Source: Candidatus Tayloriibacteriota bacterium
GTDB lineage: Bacteria > Patescibacteriota > Minisyncoccia > Phycocordibacterales > JAKAEA01
Length of the DNA stretch: 5,712 nt
Direction of reading: 5' to 3'
Assembly: GCA_029288535.1 (NCBI GenBank)
Contig: JARIGY010000065.1
Span: forward strand, 1 to 5,712
Part shown: positions 5,679 to 5,712 of the stretch, one piece after another
How positions within the stretch are numbered: the stretch's first letter is position 1
How the letters are laid out: every line of letters starts with the position of its first letter
Position numbers and translations under genes: made by a program
The notes under the pieces: model-generated
What the model was told of the DNA's origin: nothing
The model's input: the letters and a program-made list of their open reading frames with translations, nothing else
The model's database searches: none

Positions 5679-5712
5679 CTGTCTCTTATACACATCTCCG
5701 AGCCCACGAGAC
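5679..5712. other. Illumina Nextera adapter contamination at the contig end
   Basis: The last 34 bases are the reverse complement of the Nextera read-2 transposase adapter. They consist of the 19-base Tn5 mosaic end CTGTCTCTTATACACATCT (5679-5697) followed by CCGAGCCCACGAGAC (5698-5712). The match is full length and stops exactly at the adapter's end, as expected from untrimmed read-through that was assembled into a contig tip. It should be removed before annotation. It adds the false peptide VSYTHLRAHE to the + strand gene and creates the false N-terminus MGSEMCIRDS on the - strand. Confidence 0.98.

Noticed and set aside
5679..5697. Tn5 mosaic end as evidence of a natural transposon
   Set aside because: It is joined directly to the synthetic read-2 adapter tail and stops exactly at the adapter end, so it is library-preparation sequence.
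4916..5707. A 263-codon reverse-strand frame beginning MGSEMCIRDS
   Set aside because: Its start lies inside the Nextera adapter, and the rest is antisense to a better-supported + strand frame. The peptide is a known adapter artefact type.
1..5712. CRISPR array, tRNA or rRNA genes, insertion sequences, toxin-antitoxin or defence genes
   Set aside because: I looked for repeats, terminal inverted repeats and RNA-like segments. Gaps between genes are at most 70 bases and nothing of this kind is visible.

Overview
This window is a fragment of a bacterial ribosomal-protein (spc) operon, followed by two housekeeping genes and the start of a large lineage-specific gene. All genes lie on the + strand with gaps of 5 to 70 bases. 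The order is rplF (5' truncated), rplR, rpsE, rplO, secY, adk-type kinase, map, and then a gene cut off by the right end. Several points suggest a Candidate Phyla Radiation (Patescibacteria) genome, most likely Parcubacteria. rpmD (L30) is missing between rpsE and rplO. The ribosomal proteins have CPR-like sequences. The last gene resembles the N-terminal half of a conserved CPR protein annotated as a type IV secretion/conjugation-like ATPase. The phylum call comes from recalled family patterns, not from a search.

Left part (1-3260): L6, L18, S5, L15 and SecY are tightly packed and are presumably co-transcribed. They supply large- and small-subunit ribosomal proteins plus the core channel of the Sec translocon. 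None of the starts has a convincing Shine-Dalgarno sequence. Two of the junctions share the form TAA-n-TATC-ATG, which hints at coupling between termination and restart.

Middle (3261-4697): a 70-base gap with two small GC-rich hairpins is followed by a divergent adenylate-kinase-family nucleotide kinase and a type I methionine aminopeptidase. The secY-adk-map order is the classical bacterial one, but infA and rpmJ do not follow map here. The kinase gene and the last gene are each preceded by the same extended -10 motif (TGn-TATACT), 6 to 8 bases before the ATG. This suggests that both have their own promoters and leaderless mRNAs.

Right end (4698-5712): the final gene is open to the end of the window, but its last 34 bases are not biological. 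Positions 5679-5712 match the Illumina Nextera transposase adapter exactly, so the genomic sequence stops at about 5678. The adapter also creates a spurious reverse-strand reading frame. Apart from that artefact, the points of most interest are the repeated leaderless-type promoter motif and the truncated CPR-type secretion-like protein. I see no CRISPR array, RNA gene, insertion sequence or defence system.
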